Assembly (NCBI GenBank): GCA_913055695.1
Contig: CAJXKF010000006.1
Span: 120,410 to 184,409 of the forward strand
DNA from: an uncultured Methylophaga sp.
Lineage (GTDB): Bacteria; Pseudomonadota; Gammaproteobacteria; Nitrosococcales; Methylophagaceae
Length of the DNA stretch: 64,000 nucleotides
Direction: 5' to 3'
In this document: positions 18,784 through 27,674 of the stretch, in pieces
Layout: the number at the start of each line of letters is the position of its first letter
How positions within the stretch are numbered: position 1 is the stretch's first letter
The notes under the pieces: model-generated
The model's database searches: none
Told to the model about the DNA's origin: nothing
Seen by the model: the letters and a program-made list of their open reading frames with translations, nothing else
Translations under genes and position numbers: made by a program

Positions 18784-19185
18784 ATGGCTAATAACGAAGT
18801 ATTAGTGCAATCTGGCCTTCAATCAGTGCAAAACCAAGTTACTGGTCAGTCTAAACCGGCCATCAAACCGGTTCAGACTGACTCTGTTACTGAGTCATCT
18901 GCCGCAAGAGAGCAAGCAGCACTACAAAGACTTGAGCAGCAGAGGGAACAGCAGCAAGAGCGAACAGAAGCTTTGCGTGATAAGGTTGCTGAATTAAATG
19001 GATACATGCAGAACTTGAATCGAAGTCTGCAGTTTACCGTCGATGATGAAAGCGGCGACACTGTGATAAAAGTCGTTGATTCTGAAACGGAAGAGCTGGT
19101 CCGCCAGATTCCTTCAGAGGAAATTTTGCGGATCCGCAATGCGGTTGAAAAATATCGCGGAATCTTGCTAGAAACCCAGGCCTGA
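18784..19185 (+). CDS. flaG: FlaG family flagellar protein
   Basis: A 133-residue FlaG protein. It has a low-complexity Gln/Glu/Arg-rich N-terminal half with a coiled-coil tendency (about 45-75), then the conserved FlaG core LNRSLQFTVDDESGDTVIKV and VRQIPSEEILRIRN near the C-terminus. FlaG proteins influence filament length and lie before fliD in many polar flagellates, as here. ATG at 18784 is chosen because AGGAGGA stands seven bases ahead; an in-frame start at 18739 lies before this site and is not supported. The gap before it contains an imperfect hairpin (18723-18757) without a T run. It may be read through from flagellin 2. Confidence 0.9.
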   Translation: MANNEVLVQSGLQSVQNQVTGQSKPAIKPVQTDSVTESSAAREQAALQRLEQQREQQQERTEALRDKVAELNGYMQNLNRSLQFTVDDESGDTVIKVVDSETEELVRQIPSEEILRIRNAVEKYRGILLETQA

Positions 19186-19201
19186 TGGCCTGAAATTTGC
19201 A
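19186..19201 (+). promoter_or_regulatory. Sigma-54 promoter of fliD
   Basis: TGGCCTGAAATTTGCA starts directly after the flaG stop. GG is at 19187-19188 and GC at 19199-19200 with ten bases between, and the TTGCA half matches the -12 consensus. It is 35 bases before the fliD ATG and should drive fliD-fliS-fliT. Confidence 0.8.
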
Positions 19202-19235
19202 GACTTAACTTTATCGTTTTGTCGGAGTAGAGACT

Positions 19236-20573
19236 ATGGCCACAATCACATCGCTCGGTGTCGGTACGGGGCTGGACTTGGAAAACATCGTCAGCAGTTT
19301 GATGCAAATCGAGCGTCAGCCGCTGGCTCGCCTAGAAAGCAAAGAAAAAATCATTAATGCACAGATCAGTGCTTATGGTGCTTTCAAAAGTAAACTCTCA
19401 GCTTTTCAAACAGCGATGGAATCGCTCGCCTCTGCTTCAGCGTTTAAACAATTCCAGTCCAGCTCAGAGGACGAAGACATTTTCACTTCGTCGGCAAACA
19501 GTGATGCTGTCACAGGCTCCTACAACATCAATGTCAGCTCACTCGCACAGCGTGACAAGCTGGCATCGTCGGCTTTTACCGATACCACTAATCTGGGGCA
19601 GGGTAGCCTGTCTATTGCTGTCGGCTCCGAAAGTTTTGATGTGACAATTGACAGCAGCAATAACTCTCTGGCGGGTATTCGAAATGCCATCAATAACGCT
19701 ACGGATAACACCGGAGTAGTGGCATCGATTATCACCGATGATGCCGGATCAAGGCTTGTGCTCACATCTGAAGATACCGGCACTGAAAACGCGGTCTCAG
19801 TAACGGTTTCTGGAGATTCTGATGGCAATGATACAGATGCCAGCGGCCTCTCAGCGTTTGTCAATGCGAACATGACAGCGATTACCAGCGCCTCCGATGC
19901 GGTCATTGAAATCGATAATTTCACTGTAACCAGCAGCTCAAATACCATCAGCGGGGCGATTGAAGGGGTGACTATCAATGCCAAGTCTATGGGCTCATCC
20001 ACCCTTGAAATCACGCGCAATGACGATGCGATTCTTGAGTCGGTGAAAGAATTTGCCACCGCATACAATGATTTGATGAAAGAGATCAAATCCCAGCGTA
20101 ACGGACAACTGGAAGCAGATAGCACGCTGTTAACCATCGAACGTCAGATGCGTGATGTTTTTAACTCTGGCTCATCGATCACCGGTTCAAGTTTTCGTTA
20201 TTTGATCGAGGCCGGGGTTTCAGTAGATAAAACTGGTGAGATGAAAGTAGATGAAGAGCAGGTTTCATCACTTCTGGATTCCGATTTCAGTTCTTTCGTC
20301 AATCTGTTCTCGGCAGAAGGCGAGGGTTTTGCCAATCGCCTGAACTCATTGGCTGATGGATGGTTACAAACCGATGGACTGATCGATTCACGTGAGGATG
20401 GGCTCAATGCACGTCTCGACACTATCGACAGACAGCGGGACCGGATGGAAGCAAGACTGGCGACGACTGAGGAACGTATCAGAGCGCAATATGTGGCGAT
20501 GGATACCCTGGTAAGCAGCCTCAACTCTCAGGGTAATTATCTGATGTCGCAGTTGTCCGCTTTGAACAAGTAA
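19236..20573 (+). CDS. fliD: Flagellar filament cap protein FliD
   Basis: Forms the cap under which flagellin folds at the filament tip. The 445-residue protein opens with ITSLGVGTGLDLENIVSSLMQIER, the typical FliD N-terminus, and has the middle domain with SYNINVSSLAQ. It closes with a long helical C-terminus (about 375-445, RDRMEARLATTEERIRAQY) for coiled-coil contacts. Length is normal for the family. Ribosome site GGAGTAGAG precedes the ATG. It is followed by the fliS chaperone gene 27 bases on. A sigma-54 promoter lies in front, placing it in the middle class of the flagellar hierarchy. Confidence 0.96.
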   Translation: MATITSLGVGTGLDLENIVSSLMQIERQPLARLESKEKIINAQISAYGAFKSKLSAFQTAMESLASASAFKQFQSSSEDEDIFTSSANSDAVTGSYNINVSSLAQRDKLASSAFTDTTNLGQGSLSIAVGSESFDVTIDSSNNSLAGIRNAINNATDNTGVVASIITDDAGSRLVLTSEDTGTENAVSVTVSGDSDGNDTDASGLSAFVNANMTAITSASDAVIEIDNFTVTSSSNTISGAIEGVTINAKSMGSSTLEITRNDDAILESVKEFATAYNDLMKEIKSQRNGQLEADSTLLTIERQMRDVFNSGSSITGSSFRYLIEAGVSVDKTGEMKVDEEQVSSLLDSDFSSFVNLFSAEGEGFANRLNSLADGWLQTDGLIDSREDGLNARLDTIDRQRDRMEARLATTEERIRAQYVAMDTLVSSLNSQGNYLMSQLSALNK

Positions 20574-20600
20574 ACTAGTCATAACAGTAAAGGTTGGAGT

Positions 20601-20999
20601 ATGCAGGAGATGGTGAATAAGAAAGCATTGGAAGGTTACGGCCGCAACGCTATCGAATCTGAAGTGAATTACGCTTCACCTTATCGCATCATTCAGATGT
20701 TGATGGAAGGTGCCCTGGCAAGATTAGCTACTGCAAAAGGTTGCATAGCGCGTAATGAAATTGCTGAAAAAGGTCGTCAAATCGCCTGGTGCATTCGCAT
20801 CATCGAAGGTTTGAGATCCAGCCTTGATGAAGAACAGGGCGGGGAGATAGCCGGGAATCTTGATGCTCTCTACGATTATATTAATCGTCGTTTGTTAGAT
20901 GCCAACCTCAACAACGATGTCGAGATTCTTGACGAAGTCACCCATTTGATTGAAGAAATCAAAGAAGGTTGGGACGGCATTCCTGCTGAGTACCACTAA
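20601..20999 (+). CDS. fliS: Flagellin export chaperone FliS
   Basis: Binds the C-terminal helices of flagellin in the cytoplasm and keeps the subunit unfolded for export. The 132-residue helical protein shows the FliS pattern: YASPYRIIQMLMEGALARLATAKG near the start, AWCIRIIEGLRSSLDEEQGG in the middle and LYDYINRRLLDANLNND toward the end. Length matches the family. The ATG at 20601 has GGAG seven bases ahead; ATG at 20610 is possible. The stop TAA overlaps the next ATG (TAATG), which couples it to the fliT-like gene. Confidence 0.95.
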   Translation: MQEMVNKKALEGYGRNAIESEVNYASPYRIIQMLMEGALARLATAKGCIARNEIAEKGRQIAWCIRIIEGLRSSLDEEQGGEIAGNLDALYDYINRRLLDANLNNDVEILDEVTHLIEEIKEGWDGIPAEYH

Positions 21000-21301
21000 T
21001 GCGTGAAATGGAAGTATTGCAAGCAGCGATTGCCAATACCAGAGCCATGCTTTCCGCGGCACAGCAGGCTGAGTGGTCAAAAATAGCGCAGCTTGACGCT
21101 GAAAGGGCAAGTCTTCTCGAGCAGGCTTTTCCCTTACCGCATGATGTCGATCCTGCTGAAGCAAGGCCGTTAATGAACGAACTGATCGAGTTGAATCAGC
21201 AAGTCGAAAAATATTGTGCTGAGGCCAGACAAGAGCTGCAAATAGAGATGAGCCGGTTTACCCAGAAAAAACATGCCGCAGCAGCTTATCGCTCTGTCTA
21301 A
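20999..21301 (+). CDS. fliT: FliT-like flagellar chaperone
   Basis: A 100-residue, wholly helical protein translated from an ATG that overlaps the fliS stop. Sequence similarity among FliT proteins is low, so the assignment rests on size, helical heptads (MREMEVLQAAIANTRAML; LMNELIELNQQVEKYCAEAR) and its place directly after fliS, as in many polar flagellar clusters. FliT proteins hold FliD before export and in some species feed back on the master regulator. The C-terminal FTQKKHAAAAYRS resembles the tails of other FliT-like proteins of pseudomonads. Confidence 0.7.
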   Translation: MREMEVLQAAIANTRAMLSAAQQAEWSKIAQLDAERASLLEQAFPLPHDVDPAEARPLMNELIELNQQVEKYCAEARQELQIEMSRFTQKKHAAAAYRSV

Positions 21302-21416
21302 ACCCCTACAAATCACCCTGTCATTTTTTTGACAATCACGCGGTAAAAATGCTTAACTCCATGCTTGAAAATAAGCGATTCAACATCGTCGATCTGTGAG
21401 CAAGGCTGGAGTGAAT

Positions 21417-22883
21417 ATGAGTGGAAATCATGTGCTGGTAGTGGAGGAAAACACTGATCGGCGCGAGATGCTATCGACCTTAATTGAATTCGTTAACTGT
21501 CAGCCGGTGATCGTCGATGAGCCGGAAGTCTGGTTCGACCAGATCGACAACCTCAATGATATCGTGATGGCGATAATCGGTGATTGCGGGAGCCGTCACA
21601 CCACCAAACAGCTGTTACGTGAACTTGTTAATCATGAAGCCCGTGTGCCGGTTTTCACGCTGGACCTGCCCGGTGCCGAGAGCATCGAATTTCCGGGTAC
21701 TATTGGTTCACTGCGTTTTCCGATCAAATATCCGCAGCTGAGTAATGCGCTGCAGCAGGCCACGATTTACCGGGGCGAAACGCAACGGCATGAAACCACA
21801 AACGGCAGCCTTTTCCGTTCTTTAGTCGGCAACAGCCGTGCTGTCAAACAAGTGCAGCGGATGATTGATCAGGTCGCTGACTCCGAAGCCAACGTGCTGA
21901 TCCTCGGGGAGTCGGGCACCGGTAAAGAAGTTGTTGCCCGTAACCTGCATCATTTTTCCAGCCGCCGGGATAAACCTTTTGTGCCGGTAAACTGTGGCGC
22001 TATTCCGGGCGAGCTGCTGGAAAGTGAATTGTTCGGCCATGAAAAAGGTGCTTTCACCGGCGCTATCACCGCGCGTAAAGGCCGCTTTGAGCTGGCTGAG
22101 GGTGGCACCCTGTTCCTGGACGAAATTGGCGATATGCCCTTACCGATGCAGGTCAAGCTGCTGCGCGTATTGCAGGAACGTACTTTCGAGCGTGTCGGCA
22201 GTAACAAAACCCAGACGGCCAATGTCCGGGTGATTGCTGCGACCCATCGCAACCTCGAAGAACATATCACTGATGGCCGTTTCCGTGAGGATCTGTTTTA
22301 TCGTCTCAATGTATTCCCGATTGAAATGCCGTCGCTGAGAGAGCGGCCCGAAGACATCCCGTTGCTGGTCAATGAATTGATTAAACGTATCGAGCATGAA
22401 AATCGGGGCACGGTGAAACTGACTCAGACAGCGATGACTTCACTGTGCCGTTACAGTTGGCCCGGTAATGTGCGGGAACTGGCCAATGTGGTGGAAAGGC
22501 TGGTCATTCTCTATCCCTATGCCACGGTTGACTACGACGACCTGCCCGCCAAATATCAGCTGGAAGGCGAAGAACTGCCCGAGCAAATCACCGCGATTAT
22601 CAATGCAGTGCCTCAAGCGGAGAATGCCCGCAATCTGCCGGAGACCGTGGCCAAACCCGCGGAACAACCCTCTGAAGCCAATCTTGCTGAATCGCTGGAG
22701 AGTCTGCCGGAAGAGGGGCTGGATCTGAAAGAACATCTCGCCAACCTCGAGTATATGCTGATTAAACAGGCGCTGGATGAAGCTGCCGGTGTCGTGGCGC
22801 ATGCTGCCCAGAAACTCAAAATGCGACGCACCACCCTGGTTGAGAAGATGCGTAAATATGGCATTCAACGCGAAGGTGAATAA
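21417..22883 (+). CDS. fleQ: Flagellar master regulator FleQ
   Basis: Sigma-54 activator at the top of the polar flagellar hierarchy. The 488-residue protein has a degenerate receiver-like N-terminal domain (about 1-130) and an AAA+ domain with Walker A GESGTGKE (about 164-171), the sigma-54 contact loop GAFTGA (about 212) and Walker [12 protein letters not shown]-terminal Fis-type helix-turn-helix follows (about 445-485, [20 protein letters not shown]). In Pseudomonas it also binds cyclic di-GMP and works with FleN. The ATG at 21417 follows GGAG; an upstream GTG at 21396 is less likely. No sigma-54 site was found before it, as expected for a class I gene. Confidence 0.94.
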   Translation: MSGNHVLVVEENTDRREMLSTLIEFVNCQPVIVDEPEVWFDQIDNLNDIVMAIIGDCGSRHTTKQLLRELVNHEARVPVFTLDLPGAESIEFPGTIGSLRFPIKYPQLSNALQQATIYRGETQRHETTNGSLFRSLVGNSRAVKQVQRMIDQVADSEANVLILGESGTGKEVVARNLHHFSSRRDKPFVPVNCGAIPGELLESELFGHEKGAFTGAITARKGRFELAEGGTLFLDEIGDMPLPMQVKLLRVLQERTFERVGSNKTQTANVRVIAATHRNLEEHITDGRFREDLFYRLNVFPIEMPSLRERPEDIPLLVNELIKRIEHENRGTVKLTQTAMTSLCRYSWPGNVRELANVVERLVILYPYATVDYDDLPAKYQLEGEELPEQITAIINAVPQAENARNLPETVAKPAEQPSEANLAESLESLPEEGLDLKEHLANLEYMLIKQALDEAAGVVAHAAQKLKMRRTTLVEKMRKYGIQREGE

Positions 22884-22962
22884 GCCAGTCGATACAGTGT
22901 CGGGCTTTTGACTGCTGCGCCGCTTTGCTCTACAAGTTATTGTAAAATAATATAAAAAGTTT

Positions 22963-22979
22963 CAGGCATAGTAATTGCT
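22963..22979 (+). promoter_or_regulatory. Sigma-54 promoter of fleS-fleR
   Basis: CAGGCATAGTAATTGCT has GG at 22965-22966 and GC at 22977-22978 with ten bases between, and TTGCT matches the -12 element. It lies 43 bases before the fleS ATG, immediately after fleQ, as expected for a FleQ-dependent fleSR operon. Confidence 0.8.
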
Positions 22980-23021
22980 ATCTCCCTCTCGAACGGCATC
23001 AAGCCATTGGGAGCAGTCAAT

Positions 23022-24206
23022 ATGAACCTGAAACTATCAACCGCAAATACCGACATCGTCCGTCCGCCGGTCGGCCGTGCCTCAGCTTTGAAGCAGGCCG
23101 AGCAGTACTGGCAGCCGGCAGGCCAGACCTGGCAGCATCAACCCAGCGCTGACAAGCAGCAGGCGGATAGCCTGGCAAACCGGCATAGCCGTTTGCTGGA
23201 GGTATTACCGGCCGGTGTCATTGTGATTGATGGTGAAGGCATCGTGCAGGAAGCGAACGCCGCAGCGATTGATTTGCTGGGTGAACCGCTGTCGGGCGAA
23301 CGCTGGATTCACATTATTGATCGCGCTTTCAGTCCTCAACCCGGCGATGGTCATGATGTGTCTTTGCGTGACGGCCGCCTGGTGCATATTTCCACCAGTC
23401 CGATGGGCAATGAGCCAGGTCAGATCATCCTGTTGCAGGATGTGACCGACACGCGTGCATTGCAGAATAAGGTCTCGCATCTGCAGCGTTTATCGACCAT
23501 GGGCGAAGTCGCAGCACGGCTGGCACACCAGATCAGAACCCCGCTGTCTTCGGCTTTGCTGTATCTGGCGCCGTTGCTGAAAGAAGACAGTGAGCCCGCT
23601 GTCAGACAACGCTTTGCCGGCCGTCTCAAGCACAGCCTGACACATATGGAGCAACTGGTACGTGACATGCTGGCCTTTTCCCGTGGCAGCATGGCTTCAA
23701 CCTCTCCGGTGGCGATCAGCAGCCTGCTTGATGAAGTACTGCAGCAGTTTCAGTCACAGCCACAATCGGAACAATTCCAGATCAGCATTCATAACAATAT
23801 CAATGACGGCCATGTGTATGGCAGTCAGGCTGCACTCGCCAGTGCCATCAATAATCTTCTTAACAATGCACGTCAGGCCTGCGGTGAAGCGGGCATCATC
23901 CGTATTTTCGCCGAGTTTGTGGAAGACAATAATCAGGCCTGGATTGATATCAGTGTCGAGGACAATGGTCCCGGAATCAGCGAAACAGATCGTGACAAGA
24001 TCCTGACCCCTTTCTACACCACCCGTGCCAACGGTACCGGCCTCGGCCTTGCCGTCGTGCAGTCAATCGCCAAGGCCCACAAAGGCGAGCTGTGGATTGA
24101 GAGCGATGAAGGCGAAGGCAGTACTTTCGGTCTGCGCCTGCCTATTTACCAGTCAAAAATTCAAGCCGATGCGGCAGCGGCAGTACAACAGGAGTGTGTT
24201 TCATGA
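23022..24206 (+). CDS. fleS: Flagellar sensor histidine kinase FleS
   Basis: Phosphorylates FleR to switch on the later flagellar genes. The 394-residue protein has no membrane helix. It carries a PAS domain (about 60-150, RLLEVLPAGVIVIDGEG), a HisKA dimerisation helix with phosphorylated His168 in LAHQIRTPLSSALLYL, and an ATPase domain with the N box NNLLNNARQA, the VEDNGPGI box and TGLGLAVVQSIAKAHKG. This is the layout of FleS/FlrB. ATG at 23022 is used; the in-frame codon at 23007 adds only five residues. The stop overlaps the fleR start (ATGA), giving coupled synthesis of kinase and regulator. Confidence 0.94.
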   Translation: MNLKLSTANTDIVRPPVGRASALKQAEQYWQPAGQTWQHQPSADKQQADSLANRHSRLLEVLPAGVIVIDGEGIVQEANAAAIDLLGEPLSGERWIHIIDRAFSPQPGDGHDVSLRDGRLVHISTSPMGNEPGQIILLQDVTDTRALQNKVSHLQRLSTMGEVAARLAHQIRTPLSSALLYLAPLLKEDSEPAVRQRFAGRLKHSLTHMEQLVRDMLAFSRGSMASTSPVAISSLLDEVLQQFQSQPQSEQFQISIHNNINDGHVYGSQAALASAINNLLNNARQACGEAGIIRIFAEFVEDNNQAWIDISVEDNGPGISETDRDKILTPFYTTRANGTGLGLAVVQSIAKAHKGELWIESDEGEGSTFGLRLPIYQSKIQADAAAAVQQECVS

Positions 24207-25573
24207 ATCAGTCCACCATTCTGGTCGTAGAAGATGATGCCAATCTGCGTGGCGCCTTGTGCGACACACTGGAACTGGCCGGCTACCAGGTTACCGGTAT
24301 GGAGCATGGCCAGTCAGCGCTGGATACCATTGCCAGTCAGCCGGTGAGCCTGCTACTGAGCGATCTGCAGATGCAGCCGATGGACGGCCATACACTGCTG
24401 AAAAAAGCCAAAGCCATGATGCCGGATCTGCCGGTGGTGATGATGACGGCCTACGGCACAGTGCAAAGTGCGGTAGAAGCGATGCACCAGGGCGCCTCGG
24501 ATTATCTGCTGAAACCGTTTGAAGCCGATGAACTGCTTGCCCGGGTGCAGCGCTATGTCAGCCAGCTGGGACAGGAAGAGAGCGATATGGTCGCCGAATC
24601 CCGCGTTTCAAGAGAATTGCAGGCTCTGGCCAAGCGCGTGGCCGACAGTGATGCCACCGTATTAATTAATGGCGAAAGCGGTACCGGTAAGGAAGTGCTG
24701 GCGCGTTATCTCCACAGTCATTCTTCGCGCGTTGATAAACCCTTCGTTGCGATTAACTGTGCGGCGATTCCGGAAAATATGCTGGAAGCCACTTTATTCG
24801 GTTATGAAAAAGGGGCCTTCACCGGTGCCAGCCAGGCGTATGCCGGTAAATTCGAACAGGCCAATCACGGCACCATTCTGCTCGATGAAATATCGGAAAT
24901 GGACCTGGCCCTGCAGGCCAAACTACTGCGCGTGCTGCAGGAAAAAGAAGTCGAACGCATCGGTGGTCGCAAGGTCTTGTCGCTGGATGTGAGAGTGCTG
25001 GCAACTACCAACCGCACGCTGCGTGACGAGGTCAAAGCTGGTCGTTTCCGGGAGGATTTATTTTATCGTCTGAATGTCTTCCCGCTGCAGATTTCACCAC
25101 TGCGTGAGCGTCGCGACGATATTCTGGCTCTGTCGCAACGGCTCTTAAGCAAGCATGCAAGCCAGAATGGCCGGGTCGCGCCGGTATTGGATCAGTCTGC
25201 CCGTGACAAACTGCTGTCACACAGCTGGCCCGGTAATGTGCGTGAACTCGACAATGTGCTGCAGCGGGCGCTGATTCTGCAAAGCGGTGAAACGCTGAGC
25301 GGCGATGATATTGCGTTTGAAGCCCTGTCCGGCGCCGAACAGACTCCCATGCATGTTGAGACCCCGGCAAGCGTCACCGCGATGCCGGACTCTCAGGATC
25401 TGCGTAGTCAGGAACAGCGTCATATTCTCGACGTACTGGAAAAGAATCAGGGCAGCCGCCGCCTGACTGCCCGGGAACTGGGTATCAGTGAACGTACGCT
25501 GCGTTACAAGATAGCGCGCTTTCGCGATCAGGGCGTAGATGTACCCGATAAAACTGGCAAGAAGTCTGCATAG
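24203..25573 (+). CDS. fleR: Flagellar response regulator FleR
   Basis: NtrC-type sigma-54 activator of the middle flagellar genes. The 456-residue protein has a receiver domain with phospho-acceptor Asp54 (LLLSDLQMQPMDG) and the LKPFEADEL lysine. An AAA+ domain follows with GESGTGKE (about 157), the GAFTGA loop (about 206) and LLDEISEMD, then a Fis-type DNA-binding C-terminus (TARELGISERTLRYKIARF). ATG at 24203 overlaps the fleS TGA. It probably acts at the fliE, fliD and fliK sigma-54 promoters found in this window. The 3' end of the gene contains the fliE promoter. Confidence 0.95.
   Translation: MNQSTILVVEDDANLRGALCDTLELAGYQVTGMEHGQSALDTIASQPVSLLLSDLQMQPMDGHTLLKKAKAMMPDLPVVMMTAYGTVQSAVEAMHQGASDYLLKPFEADELLARVQRYVSQLGQEESDMVAESRVSRELQALAKRVADSDATVLINGESGTGKEVLARYLHSHSSRVDKPFVAINCAAIPENMLEATLFGYEKGAFTGASQAYAGKFEQANHGTILLDEISEMDLALQAKLLRVLQEKEVERIGGRKVLSLDVRVLATTNRTLRDEVKAGRFREDLFYRLNVFPLQISPLRERRDDILALSQRLLSKHASQNGRVAPVLDQSARDKLLSHSWPGNVRELDNVLQRALILQSGETLSGDDIAFEALSGAEQTPMHVETPASVTAMPDSQDLRSQEQRHILDVLEKNQGSRRLTARELGISERTLRYKIARFRDQGVDVPDKTGKKSA
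25555..25570 (+). promoter_or_regulatory. Sigma-54 promoter of the fliE operon
   Basis: TGGCAAGAAGTCTGCA has GG at 25556-25557 and GC at 25568-25569 with ten bases between. It overlaps the last codons and stop of fleR and lies 51 bases before the fliE ATG. It should drive fliEFGHIJ. Confidence 0.8.
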
Positions 25574-25620
25574 ACTTTCTGAACTATCCGCCAGTTATTT
25601 TTACCCCGTGGGAGAGATTC

Positions 25621-25956
25621 ATGATTAACGCGATTGACCCGAACCAGCTCTTGACCCAGATGCGTGCGATGCAGGCCCAGGCCAATGACAACGTCAAACC
25701 GATGCCGGCACAGGAAGCGCAGAACAGTGATAGGGTGGATTTCTCCAAAGTGATGCAGAATGCCGTCGGTCAGGTCAATGAATTGCAGCAAAGTTCAGGT
25801 GACCTGAAAACGGCTTTTGAAATGGGTGATCCCAACGTCAATCTGGTCGATGTCATGATTGCATCACAAAAAGCCAGTGTGGCTTTCGAGGCGACCATGC
25901 AGGTCCGTAACAAAATGGTAGAGGCGTATCAGGAAGTGATGCGCATGTCGATTTAA
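25621..25956 (+). CDS. fliE: Flagellar hook-basal body protein FliE
   Basis: Small rod-base protein that links the MS ring to the rod and gates export of rod proteins. The 111-residue product shows the FliE signature VDFSKVMQNAVGQVNELQQ and the conserved C-terminal half VNLVDVMIASQKASVAFEATMQVRNKMVEAYQEVMRM. The N-terminus is Gln/Ala rich, as in the family. GGGAGAG precedes the ATG. It starts the fliEFGHIJ unit. Confidence 0.95.
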   Translation: MINAIDPNQLLTQMRAMQAQANDNVKPMPAQEAQNSDRVDFSKVMQNAVGQVNELQQSSGDLKTAFEMGDPNVNLVDVMIASQKASVAFEATMQVRNKMVEAYQEVMRMSI

Positions 25957-25982
25957 CCTGTCCAGCCTGATTAGAGAAAGCC

Positions 25983-27674
25983 ATGGAAAACGCACCGGCC
26001 ACCACTGCCAACCAAGCCAATATGAATGCACCCCGCCCGCGGCCGACTACGCCGCTGGCCGCGATGCAGAACAACGTCACCCGTCAGCCGGTGGTCAAGC
26101 AAATGCTGTTTCTGCTTGCGATTGCGGCCAGCATTGCCGTCGGCGGCTGGGTATTGATGTGGTCTCAGACTCCGTCTTATCAGGTCTTGTTTTCCAATAT
26201 GGCGCCGCAGGAGTCGACCGAAGTCGTCGAAGTGCTGCAGCAGATGGCCGTCGATTACAAACTGGATCCGGCAACCGGTGCCCTGATGGTGCCGGCCGGT
26301 GAAGTACAGAACCTGCGCATGCGACTTGCTGCAGAAGGGTTGCCGCGCAGTACTTCTCAGGGTATGGAAATGCTGAACCAGGATCAGGGCTTTGGCACCA
26401 GTCAGTTTATTGAACGTGCCCGTTACCAGCGTGCGCTGGAAGAAGAACTGTCACGTTCGATCAGTGAGCTGAATAACGTCAAAAGTGCCCGTGTTCATCT
26501 GGCCATCCCGAAACAATCAGTATTTGTCCGTGACCGTAAGGACCCGACCGCTTCTGTTGTGGTGAATCTCTACGCCGGCCGTAGCCTGGAAGAAGGTCAT
26601 GTCAATGCCATCACCCATATGGTGGCTTCCAGTGTGCCCAATATGACGAATTCAGATGTCACTGTGGTCGATCAGCGCGGCAATTTGCTGACCCAGCCTG
26701 AGCGTGATACCGGTATCGCCATGAGCGACAGCCAGCTGGAATACACCCAGAAGGTGGAACAGCTCTACATCCGGCGTATCGAAGATATCCTGACGCCGAT
26801 TGTCGGCATGAATGGGGTCCGTGCTCAGGTGGTCGCCGATATTGATTTCACTATGACCGAGCAGACTCAGGAAAGCTATAACCCGGATATGACGGCGCTG
26901 CGTAGTGAGCAGATCCGTGAAGAAGAACGGGTTGGCTCCGCCGGTGCTGTAGGTGTGCCGGGTGCATTGAGTAATCAGCCACCGGGTGGCGGTGTGGCGC
27001 CTGAAGAAACCACCAATGTCGACGAAGAGGGCAACCCGATTCCGGCACCTCGTCCTGAGTCGTCAACCATGAGTGCAACCCGTAACTTTGAACTGGATCG
27101 TACTATCAGTCATACCCGTGCTGCGCCCGGCGAAGTCAGAAAACTGAGTGTCGCGGTGCTGGTCGATGAACGCCGCAGCGTCGATGCACAAGGTAATGTC
27201 GTTTCCACACCGTTGTCCGAAGCCGAAATGAACCGCATCAATGCGCTGGTGACAGATGCCATCGGCTTCAACCAGGCTCGTGGTGACAGTCTCAATATCG
27301 TGAATGCAGCCTTTGCTGCGCCTGAGAACTTGGAACCATTGCCGGAAAAACCGATCTGGGAGCAGGCCTGGGTCTGGACGGTGGCCAAACAGGCTGCTGG
27401 CGCCCTGGTCGTCTTGTTCCTGATATTCGGCGTGATTCGTCCGGCCTTCCGTGATATGGCGAAGGTGCCGGCACAGGCGAATAACACTGAAACCAGCATG
27501 ACGCCTGAACAGGCGCTCTCCAATAAGAGTGGCGTCAGCAGTGAGGAGATTGCTAAACTTGCCAAAGGCTCGGACCAAATGGAAGAGCAATTAAGTAATG
27601 TTCGTAGCCTGGTGCAGCAAGATCCCGCGCTGGTAGCACAAGTGGTCAAGAACTGGACAGCGAGTGATGCCTGA
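25983..27674 (+). CDS. fliF: Flagellar MS-ring protein FliF
   Basis: Forms the MS ring in the inner membrane, the base on which the motor is built. The 563-residue protein has a first membrane helix at about 38-58 (MLFLLAIAASIAVGGWVLMW), a large periplasmic part with two ring-building motifs (YQVLFSNMAPQE; RYQRALEEELSRSIS; VKSARVHLAIPKQSVF) and a second helix at about 465-485 (ALVVLFLIFGVIRPAF). The cytoplasmic C-terminus that binds FliG follows. Length is typical. The stop TGA shares its A with the fliG ATG, so the partners are coupled. Confidence 0.96.
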   Translation: MENAPATTANQANMNAPRPRPTTPLAAMQNNVTRQPVVKQMLFLLAIAASIAVGGWVLMWSQTPSYQVLFSNMAPQESTEVVEVLQQMAVDYKLDPATGALMVPAGEVQNLRMRLAAEGLPRSTSQGMEMLNQDQGFGTSQFIERARYQRALEEELSRSISELNNVKSARVHLAIPKQSVFVRDRKDPTASVVVNLYAGRSLEEGHVNAITHMVASSVPNMTNSDVTVVDQRGNLLTQPERDTGIAMSDSQLEYTQKVEQLYIRRIEDILTPIVGMNGVRAQVVADIDFTMTEQTQESYNPDMTALRSEQIREEERVGSAGAVGVPGALSNQPPGGGVAPEETTNVDEEGNPIPAPRPESSTMSATRNFELDRTISHTRAAPGEVRKLSVAVLVDERRSVDAQGNVVSTPLSEAEMNRINALVTDAIGFNQARGDSLNIVNAAFAAPENLEPLPEKPIWEQAWVWTVAKQAAGALVVLFLIFGVIRPAFRDMAKVPAQANNTETSMTPEQALSNKSGVSSEEIAKLAKGSDQMEEQLSNVRSLVQQDPALVAQVVKNWTASDA